DNA from: Rhodospirillales bacterium
GTDB taxonomy: Bacteria; Pseudomonadota; Alphaproteobacteria; SMXQ01
Direction: 5' to 3'
DNA: 8,744 bases
NCBI GenBank assembly: GCA_024638585.1
Contig: JAHEKA010000079.1
Span: 1-8,744 of the forward strand
Shown: piece after piece, positions 1 to 6,220 of the stretch
Numbering within the stretch: the first letter of the stretch is position 1
Layout: the number at the start of each line of letters is the position of its first letter
Made by a program: the position numbers and the translations under genes
Notes under the pieces: generated by a model
Database searches by the model: none
What the model was told of the DNA's origin: nothing
The model's input: only the letters and a program-made list of their open reading frames with translations

Positions 1-1
1 G

Positions 2-703
2 CTGGAGCGCGGTTACCTGGAGTTCCTTGGCGCCGTTCCGGGCAGCGACACGGCGGTGGCCCGACATCTGCGCGACGAGATGGCGCGTTACGTCGGCGTC
101 CACCTGACCGCCTTTGCCGTCTCGGATGCCGCCGCCGAGGTGACGCGGCTGGAGGAGGCCGGATTCGAGCTCCAGCCCCTGGTGAACCTCCGGCGCGAGG
201 TCGAGGCAGCCGACGGCAACCCGGCCGAGGCCGCCTTCACCGTCCTGCGCGCCGCCTTCGGCTCCATCCCCGAGGGCCGCATACAGACCCTGACCCATCA
301 CACGCCCGAGCATGTCTGGCAGGATCGTTTCATCACGGCGCAGAATGCCGTGAGCGGGCTGGCCGGGGTCGTCTACGCCGTCGAGGATCCGGGGGAAAGT
401 GCTGCGCGCCTTTCCGCCTTCACCGGGCGCCCCGCAACCGGGGACGATCCGGGGGAAACGGTTGCCCTGGATCGCGGATGGCTGAAGTTTTGCCGTCCGG
501 GCGACTTGTCGGAGTTGTACGGCCTGCCGAATACCCGCCCTCCCGCGGTAGCGGCGATCGGCTTGACGTCATCCGACCTTGCCCAGACCCGGGGCTTTCT
601 TTCCGCGCAAGGCGTAGGGTTGCTTCGCGACGCGCCAGATCGCCTCGTCATCGGCCCGGAAGACGCCGCCGGCTGCGCCCTGATCGTCGAGCCCGCGGGA
701 TGA
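2..703 (+). CDS. Glyoxalase/VOC-like domain protein, 5' end outside the window
   Basis: The frame is open from the first complete codon at position 2 to TGA at 701-703, giving 233 visible residues. The start lies upstream. The GTG at 56 is unlikely to be the start, because the preceding residues (LERGYLEFLGAVPG) look like the YLE-L-A strand common in glyoxalase_3/VOC proteins. The pattern YVGVHLTAFAV (visible residues 30-40), a GF-containing linker after a helix (54-55), the THHTPEHVWQ segment (98-107) and a later V-x-DP element (127-130) fit a two-module beta-alpha-beta VOC fold. H34, H99 and H100 are candidate metal ligands. VOC members include glyoxalases, extradiol dioxygenases and resistance proteins, so the reaction cannot be assigned. 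Known single-chain members of this type are somewhat longer, so a few dozen N-terminal residues are probably missing. It points the same way as the UbiD gene but is 313 bases from it, so membership in one transcript is uncertain. Confidence 0.72.
   Translation: MERGYLEFLGAVPGSDTAVARHLRDEMARYVGVHLTAFAVSDAAAEVTRLEEAGFELQPLVNLRREVEAADGNPAEAAFTVLRAAFGSIPEGRIQTLTHHTPEHVWQDRFITAQNAVSGLAGVVYAVEDPGESAARLSAFTGRPATGDDPGETVALDRGWLKFCRPGDLSELYGLPNTRPPAVAAIGLTSSDLAQTRGFLSAQGVGLLRDAPDRLVIGPEDAAGCALIVEPAG
386..458 (+). repeat. 13-bp in-frame direct repeat inside the VOC-like gene
   Basis: GATCCGGGGGAAA occurs at 386-398 and again at 446-458, exactly 60 bases (20 codons) apart and in the same frame. The copies encode EDPGES and DDPGET. 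It may be a coincidence of a repeated loop motif with identical codons, or a remnant of an internal duplication. The sequence between the copies does not otherwise look duplicated. Confidence 0.6.
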
Positions 704-1016
704 CCCGCCAAGGGAAGTCCCAGACCGGCGCCGCCCTGGCAAAACGCGGCCCATCAGAGTAGGTTAGCGGGCCATTGTGATATGTCAGCCAGGGTGTTGG
801 GGCGTCTGGTTCCTTGCCGCAACTCTTACATTCCACGACAGGTCCGAGGATGCATACAGGAAAGGTTTCGATCTTTATGGAGAGTCCTTTATGTGATGCC
901 GGCGGCGTGAATGCGCCGTCCCATTTGCCGTTTGGCGATGCGATTTTTTCCATCCGGAACGTCCGGTCCGATCGCGCGGAGGAAAGAGCTCACGCCATCG
1001 GCAAGGGGTTGAACTA
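704..1016. other. Intergenic region upstream of the UbiD gene
   Basis: There is no convincing gene in these 313 bases. The stretch around 850-950 is less GC-rich than the flanking genes and probably carries the UbiD promoter, but no good -35/-10 pair could be picked. Small inverted repeats are visible. One is a stem of about 7 pairs (including one G-T) at 901-920 with a TGAATG loop. The other is CCGGA-ACG-TCCGG at 954-966. A run of six T occurs at 944-949 but does not directly follow a strong GC stem, so it is not called a terminator. A 67-codon frame starting with TTG at 814 ends in TAA at 1015-1017, overlapping the UbiD ATG by one base. It lacks a good ribosome site and recognisable sequence. 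Confidence 0.6.
1003..1008 (+). promoter_or_regulatory. Ribosome binding site of the UbiD gene
   Basis: AAGGGG lies 8 bases before the ATG at 1017 and supports that start. A stronger-looking GGAGG further upstream, near 978-983, is too far away to serve it. Confidence 0.6.
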
Positions 1017-2672
1017 ATGGCGGTTGCCGGCGCGCCGTCGCGGCCTTATCGGGACCTGCATGAACACATTGCGGCGCTTCGCGATGCCGGGTTGCTGGTG
1101 GAAGTGGACCGCCCCATCAACAAGGATACCGAGATGCACCCCGTGGTCCGCTGGCAATACCGGGGCGGCATCGCGGAGGAAGACCGCAAGGCGTTTCTCT
1201 TCACAAATGTGACCGATTCCAAGGGCCGCAAGTTCGATATGCCGGTGCTGGTCTGTGGGCTGGCGGGCAATCCCGCCATCTACGAGCTCGGCATCGGCCA
1301 CCCCCTGGAGGAAGTGAAGGACAGGTGGTCCGCGGCGCTGCGTGATCCCGTGGCGCCGCATGTGGTCGACGCCGCCGTCGCCCCCTGCCGGGACATCGTC
1401 TATCGGGGTGCGGATCTCACCAAGGGCAAGGGACTGGACGACATCCCGGTGCCCATCTCTACACCCGGATGGGATAACGCGCCCTATACCTCATCGTCGC
1501 ACTACATCACCAAGGATCCCGACAGCGGCATTCAAAACGTCGGCAACTACCGGGGACAGATCAAGGCACCGGACCGGCTCGGCATCAACACTTCGGTGGA
1601 ACTGCGTACCGGCGGCTACCTCCATTGGCTGAAATGGAAGGAACGCGGCCAGCCCATGCCCTGCGCGGTGGTCGTCGGCTGTCCGCCCATCGTCTCCTAT
1701 GCCTCGGTGCAGAAGATGCCGGAAGACCAGGATGAGCTCGCGGTGGCCGGCGCGCTGGCCGGCGGCCCCATCAACATGGTCGCGGCGGAGACCGTCGACC
1801 TCCTGGTGCCCGCCGAGGCCGAAGTCGTCATCGAGGGGCTGATCGACACCGAATACCTGGAACCGGAAGCGCCATTCGGCGAATCCCACGGCTATATCAA
1901 CCTCTGCGAATACAACGGCTATATGGATGTCACCGCCATCACGCGGCGCAAGGATGCCGTGATCACCTCGTGGATGAGCCAGGTGGCGCCGAGCGAATCG
2001 AGCGTCATCCGACGCTTTGCCTATGAGGCCAATCAGACCCGCTATCTGCGCGATCAGTTGGGCATACGAGGATTGGTGGCGGTCAAGGCGCACGAGCCGC
2101 TCACCTCCCTGCAGCGGGTCATCGTGCTGGTGTTCGAACGGGCAACCCCGCGAACCGAGATATGGCGCGCGATGTACGGCATCACCTCCTTCCGGCAATC
2201 CGAAGGCAAATGGATCGTCGCCGTCGACGAAGATATCGACCCGGCCAACGCCGATGCGGTGTTTTGGGCGATGAGCTATCGTTCCCGGCCCCAGCATGAC
2301 GTCGAGGTCATGAAACACCAGGACCAGGGCCACGGGCCACGCAGCACACTTGACCCCGAGGATGCCGCGGTGCTGATCGACGCGACGCTGAAGGAGAATT
2401 TCCCGCCGGTATCCCTGCCCAAACGTGAATTCATGGAGAAGGCGGCGAAAATCTGGGATGAGCTCGGCCTGCCCGCACTGACCCCGGAAGCGCCCTGGTA
2501 CGGCTACGATCTCGGGGAATGGAACGAGGATTTCGAGGCCATGGCCAAACGCGCGACAGACAGCGACTACTGGGAGACCGGCAAGTCCTTTGCCCAGCGC
2601 CGGCGCAAGGATGTGGAGATGAACACCGAAATCCGCGCGCTTGGGGATGAGGACGGCGAGGACGCGGATTAA
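1017..2672 (+). CDS. UbiD-family (de)carboxylase, prenylated-FMN dependent
   Basis: This is a complete 551-residue protein, ATG to TAA. UbiD enzymes reversibly decarboxylate aromatic or alpha,beta-unsaturated acids in the cytoplasm, using prenylated FMN supplied by UbiX. The N-terminal domain starts with the family pattern DLHEHIAAL-DAG-L-EVDRPI (13-34). The segment IQNVGNYR (172-179) supplies the cofactor-site Arg (R179, the counterpart of R173 of fungal Fdc1). EPEAPFGESHGY (282-293) holds the two catalytic glutamates E284 and E289, spaced by five as in E277/E282 of Fdc1. VDEDIDP (403-409) and WAMSYRSRP (417-425) are typical C-terminal domain signatures. The length is slightly above E. coli UbiD (about 500), with an acidic tail (DEDGEDAD). 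The usual glycine in EGPFGE is alanine here. The neighbouring FAD hydroxylase and TTT genes argue for a catabolic aromatic or unsaturated acid substrate rather than ubiquinone synthesis, but this is inference. No ubiX is present in the window. Confidence 0.92.
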   Translation: MAVAGAPSRPYRDLHEHIAALRDAGLLVEVDRPINKDTEMHPVVRWQYRGGIAEEDRKAFLFTNVTDSKGRKFDMPVLVCGLAGNPAIYELGIGHPLEEVKDRWSAALRDPVAPHVVDAAVAPCRDIVYRGADLTKGKGLDDIPVPISTPGWDNAPYTSSSHYITKDPDSGIQNVGNYRGQIKAPDRLGINTSVELRTGGYLHWLKWKERGQPMPCAVVVGCPPIVSYASVQKMPEDQDELAVAGALAGGPINMVAAETVDLLVPAEAEVVIEGLIDTEYLEPEAPFGESHGYINLCEYNGYMDVTAITRRKDAVITSWMSQVAPSESSVIRRFAYEANQTRYLRDQLGIRGLVAVKAHEPLTSLQRVIVLVFERATPRTEIWRAMYGITSFRQSEGKWIVAVDEDIDPANADAVFWAMSYRSRPQHDVEVMKHQDQGHGPRSTLDPEDAAVLIDATLKENFPPVSLPKREFMEKAAKIWDELGLPALTPEAPWYGYDLGEWNEDFEAMAKRATDSDYWETGKSFAQRRRKDVEMNTEIRALGDEDGEDAD

Positions 2673-2711
2673 CGTGATCGCCTGCGATCCACCGCCCCTT
2701 CTCGGCGGCAA

Positions 2712-2740
2712 CGGGCCGCAGTCGTACTCGGGCCGCAGTC
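2712..2740 (+). repeat. Tandem-spaced 12-bp direct repeat
   Basis: CGGGCCGCAGTC occurs twice, beginning at 2712 and 2729, a 17-base period with a 5-base spacer (GTACT). Direct repeats at close to two helical turns can be regulator half-sites. That role is only a suggestion. Confidence 0.55.
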
Positions 2741-2837
2741 TTGCTGGGGCCGGGGCCCATTGAGGAACGCCCCACGATCGGATACCAATAGATTCCCACC
2801 CGGGAGCCGTCCCCTTCCAACGGCCCGGTTGGGCCGA

Positions 2838-2849
2838 TGACGATCGTCA
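2838..2849. promoter_or_regulatory. Perfect 12-bp palindrome, possible operator
   Basis: TGACGATCGTCA is its own reverse complement. It sits 93 bases before the monooxygenase ATG and directly after the 2821-2836 hairpin. One or two such palindromes are expected by chance in a window of this size, so the regulatory reading is tentative. Confidence 0.3.
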
Positions 2850-2941
2850 GGAGAAGCCATCGCGATGCCGCGCGCACATGACATTCGATCCTTGAAGGAG
2901 ACCCGCGCCAGCGCGGTGTCGTCCGGGATGAGGGGAACGTG

Positions 2942-4165
2942 ATGGCGCAAGACGTAACCCCCAGGCCCGTGCTCATCGCCGGCGCCGGACCGGTCGGCCT
3001 GATCGCCGCTTTGGCGCTCGCCCAGCGCCAGGTGCCGGTGATCGTCCTGGAGGCCGAGGACCGCCTTTACGAAGACCCCCGCGCGGCGACCACCCATCCC
3101 GCGACACTGGAGATGCTTGACGATCTCGGCCTCTTGGAAGAGATCGAACGCCGCGGTCTCCATTGCCGCCATTTCCGTTTCTGGGACCGGGTCACCGGCG
3201 ACCTGGTGGCCGAATTCGACCATCAGCTTCTTGCGGAGGATTGCCGCTTCCCCTATGTCGTCCAATGTGAACAGTTCAAGACCGCTTCGATCGCCTTCGA
3301 TGCCCTGGCGGCGCTGCCCGGCACGGAGGTGCGGTTCTCACACCGGGTGACCGGCCTCCGCCAGGATGCGGACGGCGTTACCGTCACGGTGGAGACCGCC
3401 GATGGCGCGCAGGAACTGGCGGGGAGCTATCTGATCGGCGCCGATGGCGGGCGCAGCGAAACGCGCAAGGCACTCGACATCGACTTCGAGGGTTTTACCT
3501 ACCCCGAGCATTTCCTGGTGCTGACCTCGCCCTTCGATTTCCAGGCCCATCGCGATCTGGTCTACCGCAACTACTTTTTCGACCCGGACGAATGGTGCAA
3601 CCTGTTCAAGGTCGCCGCCGACGGCCCGCCGGGCCTGTGGCGGGCGGTATTTCCCGCGGATCCCGACCGCGCCGATGAGGAGGTGCTGGGCGATGAGAAC
3701 GCCCAGGCCACCCTTGGCCGGTTCTTCCCCAAGGATGGCGGCTACGAGATCGTCCACCGCAATCTGTACAAGATCCACCAGCGGGTTGCCGTCACCTTTC
3801 GCAAGGGGCGGGCGCTGCTGGCCGGAGATTCGGCGCATCTCAACAATTCCATCGGCGGCATGGGGCTCAACGGCGGCATCCATGATGCCGTCAATCTGGC
3901 CGAGAAGCTGGCCCGCGTGTGGAAGGGCGACGCGGGGGACGAACTCCTCGATCTTTACGACCGCCAGCGCCGGATCACCAACACCGAATTCATCCAGGCC
4001 CAGACCATCCAGAACAAGAAGAACCTGGAGGAACGCGACCCGGAAGCGCGCAAGAAACGCATGGACGAGCTTCGGCGTACCTCCGAAGACCCCGTCCGCG
4101 CCCGGGAATTCATGCTGCGCACCTCGCTGATCGCGAGCGTCCGCCGCGCCGCCGAAATCACCTGA
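2942..4165 (+). CDS. FAD-dependent aromatic monooxygenase, PHBH fold
   Basis: This is a 407-residue protein. The ATG at 2942 is preferred over the GTG at 2939, because AGGGG (2931-2935) is 6 bases from the ATG and only 3 from the GTG. Group A flavin monooxygenases (FAD_binding_3) hydroxylate aromatic rings using NAD(P)H and O2. Visible motifs are the Rossmann GAGPVG at 14-19 with the ribose-binding acid E37 (VIVLEAED); R47 in DPRAATTHP; the DG motif GADGGRSETRK at 166-176; and the GD motif AGDSAHLNNSIGGMGLN at 294-310, followed by GGIHDAVNLAEKL. In the GD motif the pair that is often Pro-Pro is Asn302-Ser303. Its length matches PHBH-like enzymes. It lacks the C-terminal thioredoxin-like domain of the longer phenol hydroxylase and MhpA types. 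The C-terminal helices (350-407) are rich in Arg, Lys and Glu. The substrate is unknown. It is downstream of UbiD on the same strand, so a decarboxylated, then hydroxylated, aromatic acid is plausible. Confidence 0.88.
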   Translation: MAQDVTPRPVLIAGAGPVGLIAALALAQRQVPVIVLEAEDRLYEDPRAATTHPATLEMLDDLGLLEEIERRGLHCRHFRFWDRVTGDLVAEFDHQLLAEDCRFPYVVQCEQFKTASIAFDALAALPGTEVRFSHRVTGLRQDADGVTVTVETADGAQELAGSYLIGADGGRSETRKALDIDFEGFTYPEHFLVLTSPFDFQAHRDLVYRNYFFDPDEWCNLFKVAADGPPGLWRAVFPADPDRADEEVLGDENAQATLGRFFPKDGGYEIVHRNLYKIHQRVAVTFRKGRALLAGDSAHLNNSIGGMGLNGGIHDAVNLAEKLARVWKGDAGDELLDLYDRQRRITNTEFIQAQTIQNKKNLEERDPEARKKRMDELRRTSEDPVRAREFMLRTSLIASVRRAAEIT

Positions 4166-4167
4166 GC

Positions 4168-4190
4168 CGGCGCCCTACGGGTGCGCCCTC
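4168..4190. terminator. Weak hairpin between convergent genes
   Basis: GGCGC at 4169-4173 can pair with GCGCC at 4183-4187, just after the monooxygenase stop codon. The GMC gene ends head-on at 4262. There is no T tract on either side, so this may only be a weak transcript end. The remaining bases to 4261 show nothing recognisable. Confidence 0.25.
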
Positions 4191-4261
4191 TCCGTACAAC
4201 GCGATGGCAGCGGGCGGTGCGCCTCGGTGGTCTGTTGCAAGGATATGCCGTGCCTTGATGG

Positions 4262-5881
4262 TCAGGCCTCGGCGGCGGGTGGCGGCGGCCGATTGAGGAT
4301 CATGTCGGATGCCTTTTCCGCGATCATCACCACCACGGCGTTGAGCGCCCCGGCCACCAGATCGGGAATCACCGAGGCGTCGATGACGCGCAAGCGTTCG
4401 ACGCCGCGCAGTTTAAGCGCGCCGTCGACCACCGCCTCGGGACCGGTGCCCATGGCGCAGGTTCCGCAGGGGTGGTGCGCGGTCTGGGAGACCCGCCGGT
4501 TATAGGCATCGATCTCGGCATCCGTCTCAACTCCGGGACCGGGCCCCATCTCATCACCGCGATAGGGATCCAACGGGGCTTGGCCCGCCACCTCCCGGGC
4601 CAGCTTGACGCCGTCGCGCAGGCCGCGGATGTCCGCGTCGGCGGACAGGAAATTCTGCACGATGCGGGGGGGTGCGGCCGGGTCGGAAGAGGTGAGGGAT
4701 ACTTCGCCCCGGCTTTCGGGATGCAGCAGCACCGGACGCACCATGATGGCGTCCTCCCAGCTCTTGGTGATGCCGGGGAACCAGGGCGCCGCGCCCGGCG
4801 GCAGGGAGCGGAACAGGAAATGGATGTCCGCCGCGTTGAGTTCGGGCCGGGTCTTTAGGAAGGCGATGACACCGGCGGGCAGGGTGGTCGCCGGGCCGCT
4901 GCGGGTCAGGTAGGCGCGCGCCATGCTGAACAGCAACCGGTCCCACCGCAGGTGTCCGCGGAACGGTCCCGGAGCGCGCCGCCGATACCACACGACCGAG
5001 GAGATATGATCCTGCAGATTTTGACCGACCCCTGCGGAATCAACCACCACCTCAATGCCCTGAGCACGCAAGTGATCGGCAGGACCAATGCCAGAACACA
5101 TCAGAAGCTGAGGCGAATTAATCGCGCCGCCGGCAAGAATGACCTCCTTGTCGGCGCGGGCGATCAGCGTCTTGCCACCCTTGGCATATTCGACCCCCGT
5201 GGCACATCCCTGCTCTACGATGATGCGCCGGGCGAGCGCCCCGGTTACCACCTTCAGATTGTCGCGCTGGCGTGCGCCATCGAGATAAGCCCGGGCGATG
5301 GTCCAGCGATGACCGTTCTTTATGGTGTTCTGCAAACGGGCAAAGCCGATCTGCTCGGCCCCGTTGAGATCGTCGGTCACCGGCTGGCCGGAGGTCCGCG
5401 CCGCCTCGAGCCAGGCATCCCATATCGGGTCGGCCGAGCGCGATTCCTCGATGGCGAGCGGCCCGTCGCCGCCACGGTAGGCATCGCCGCCGCGTTCCCA
5501 CGCTTCCAGGCGCTTGAAATAGGGCAGGACGTCGCGGTACGACCAGCCGTCGAGCCCATAGCCGGCCCAGCGATCATAGTCTTCGCGATGGCCCCGGGCG
5601 TAGCCCATCGCGTTGATGGACGACGAGCCGCCGATGACGCGCCCGCGCATCACCTCGATGCGCCGGCCGTCGAGTTGAGGCTCCGGTTCGGTGTCATAGC
5701 CCCAATCGTGCAACCGCGAAGACCATAACTTTCCGACACCAAGCGGCACGTGGATCAGGGGATTGATATCGCGGCCCCCCGCTTCCAATAGCAAGACGGT
5801 GTTAGCGCTATCTTCGGTCAACCGATTGGCCAGCACGCAGCCCGCCGATCCGGCACCGATCACCACGTAATCGAACGCCAT
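4262..5881 (-). CDS. GMC-family FAD-dependent oxidoreductase (choline dehydrogenase-like)
   Basis: This is a complete 539-residue protein read leftwards, with ATG at 5881-5879 and TGA at 4264-4262. GMC enzymes oxidise primary alcohols or polyols with FAD. The FAD-binding motif is GAGSAG (9-14), with the ribose-binding acid in LLLEAGG (31-36). GMC signature 1 is at 79-90 (RGRVIGGSSSIN) and signature 2 at 252-267 (GAINSP to CSGIGP). The catalytic His is H470 in HHPCGTCAMG, and N514 in GALNAVVVMIAEK takes the second active-site position. The usual GN-x-NAP of that last strand reads GALNAV here. The length is normal for the alcohol/choline dehydrogenase-like branch (about 530-560). No signal peptide is seen, so it is probably cytoplasmic or membrane-associated. 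No betaine aldehyde dehydrogenase lies beside it, so a choline role is not indicated. It converges on the monooxygenase gene and diverges from the binding-protein gene, which suggests shared control with the latter. Confidence 0.92.
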   Translation of the reverse strand: MAFDYVVIGAGSAGCVLANRLTEDSANTVLLLEAGGRDINPLIHVPLGVGKLWSSRLHDWGYDTEPEPQLDGRRIEVMRGRVIGGSSSINAMGYARGHREDYDRWAGYGLDGWSYRDVLPYFKRLEAWERGGDAYRGGDGPLAIEESRSADPIWDAWLEAARTSGQPVTDDLNGAEQIGFARLQNTIKNGHRWTIARAYLDGARQRDNLKVVTGALARRIIVEQGCATGVEYAKGGKTLIARADKEVILAGGAINSPQLLMCSGIGPADHLRAQGIEVVVDSAGVGQNLQDHISSVVWYRRRAPGPFRGHLRWDRLLFSMARAYLTRSGPATTLPAGVIAFLKTRPELNAADIHFLFRSLPPGAAPWFPGITKSWEDAIMVRPVLLHPESRGEVSLTSSDPAAPPRIVQNFLSADADIRGLRDGVKLAREVAGQAPLDPYRGDEMGPGPGVETDAEIDAYNRRVSQTAHHPCGTCAMGTGPEAVVDGALKLRGVERLRVIDASVIPDLVAGALNAVVVMIAEKASDMILNRPPPPAAEA

Positions 5882-5886
5882 ATGCT

Positions 5887-5894
5887 CCCTCCTC
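5887..5894 (-). promoter_or_regulatory. Ribosome binding site of the GMC gene
   Basis: Read on the minus strand, GAGGAGGG lies 5 bases before the ATG at 5881. It is a strong Shine-Dalgarno match and fixes the start. Confidence 0.75.
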
Positions 5895-6136
5895 TGCGTC
5901 CAAGCCCCTCGCCGCCCGCTTGCGATTTTTGATCTTGGACGCGGCGGATGCGGCTGTCCAGCGGTGGGACGGCACCATGATCGGCGCCACTGTCCGCGCT
6001 ACGTTCGTTCATCCCGTCACCGATCCGGACATCTTCAAAGCAATTGGGTGGCGGGCCAAGTGGAGAAAAATAGCCAGGAGAATATGACGGCGGCTTTGGC
6101 GTGGGGTGTGCGGGTATGGTCTTGAGTCCTTTCCTC

Positions 6137-6151
6137 GCGCATCAAATGCGC
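6137..6151. promoter_or_regulatory. Inverted repeat GCGCAT-CAA-ATGCGC, candidate operator
   Basis: A perfect 6-bp inverted repeat with a 3-base spacer lies 69 bases before the solute-binding protein ATG, in the expected promoter zone. Symmetric sites like this are typical of dimeric repressors such as the GntR or TetR families. No regulator gene is visible in the window to pair with it. Confidence 0.35.
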
Positions 6152-6206
6152 TAACATTCGTCGAGTCGCTTGTGACATGTGGCTTCGGCCTTCGACAAAA
6201 TGGAAC

Positions 6207-6212
6207 AGGGAG
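6207..6212 (+). promoter_or_regulatory. Ribosome binding site of the solute-binding protein
   Basis: AGGGAG lies 8 bases upstream of the ATG at 6221. This favours that ATG over the in-frame GTG at 6179, which would put a charged, non-signal segment ahead of the signal peptide. Confidence 0.65.
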
Positions 6213-6220
6213 AACAGAAA

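Larger units (their letters stand above)
2673..2941. promoter_or_regulatory. Repeat-rich spacer between UbiD and monooxygenase genes
   Basis: This 269-base spacer holds several small symmetric elements: GATCGC-CT-GCGATC at 2676-2689, four bases after the UbiD stop codon; a 12-bp direct repeat CGGGCCGCAGTC at 2712-2723 and 2729-2740; a hairpin CGGCCC-GGTT-GGGCCG at 2821-2836; a perfect 12-bp palindrome TGACGATCGTCA at 2838-2849; and CCGCGC-CA-GCGCGG at 2903-2916. None is followed by a T run, so none is a clear intrinsic terminator. They may be operator sites or RNA hairpins for the monooxygenase gene. Some such repeats are expected by chance in GC-rich DNA. Confidence 0.45.
5882..6220. promoter_or_regulatory. 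Divergent intergenic region, GMC gene and solute-binding protein
   Basis: These 339 bases separate two genes reading away from each other, so promoters for both must lie here unless one is transcribed from inside a neighbour. No confident -35/-10 pair or sigma-54 site was found. The segment from about 6040 to 6220 is less GC-rich than the part next to the GMC gene. It contains an inverted repeat at 6137-6151 and a 13-codon frame at 6084-6125 behind an AGGAG. No longer gene was supported. Confidence 0.55.

Noticed and set aside
56..58. GTG as start of the VOC-like gene
   Set aside because: The upstream codons to the window edge are open and look like family sequence, so the gene begins outside the window.
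944..949. T6 run as an intrinsic terminator before UbiD
   Set aside because: No stable GC-rich stem lies directly before the T run.
814..1017. 67-codon frame with a TTG start upstream of UbiD, as a real gene
   Set aside because: It has a rare start codon, no convincing ribosome site before the TTG or the internal ATG at 850, and no recognisable sequence. Only the stop-start overlap is kept as a weak observation.
1491..2711. 406-codon open frame on the minus strand opposite the UbiD gene
   Set aside because: The plus strand carries unmistakable UbiD motifs across the same region. Long antisense frames are common opposite GC-rich genes, and this one shows no recognisable domain.
4952..5728. 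258-codon open frame on the plus strand opposite the GMC gene
   Set aside because: It lies wholly within the GMC coding sequence, lacks domain signatures, and is explained by GC-rich codon bias.
6179..6181. GTG start for the solute-binding protein
   Set aside because: It would add 14 mostly polar residues before a clear signal peptide, while the ATG at 6221 has its own AGGGAG site.
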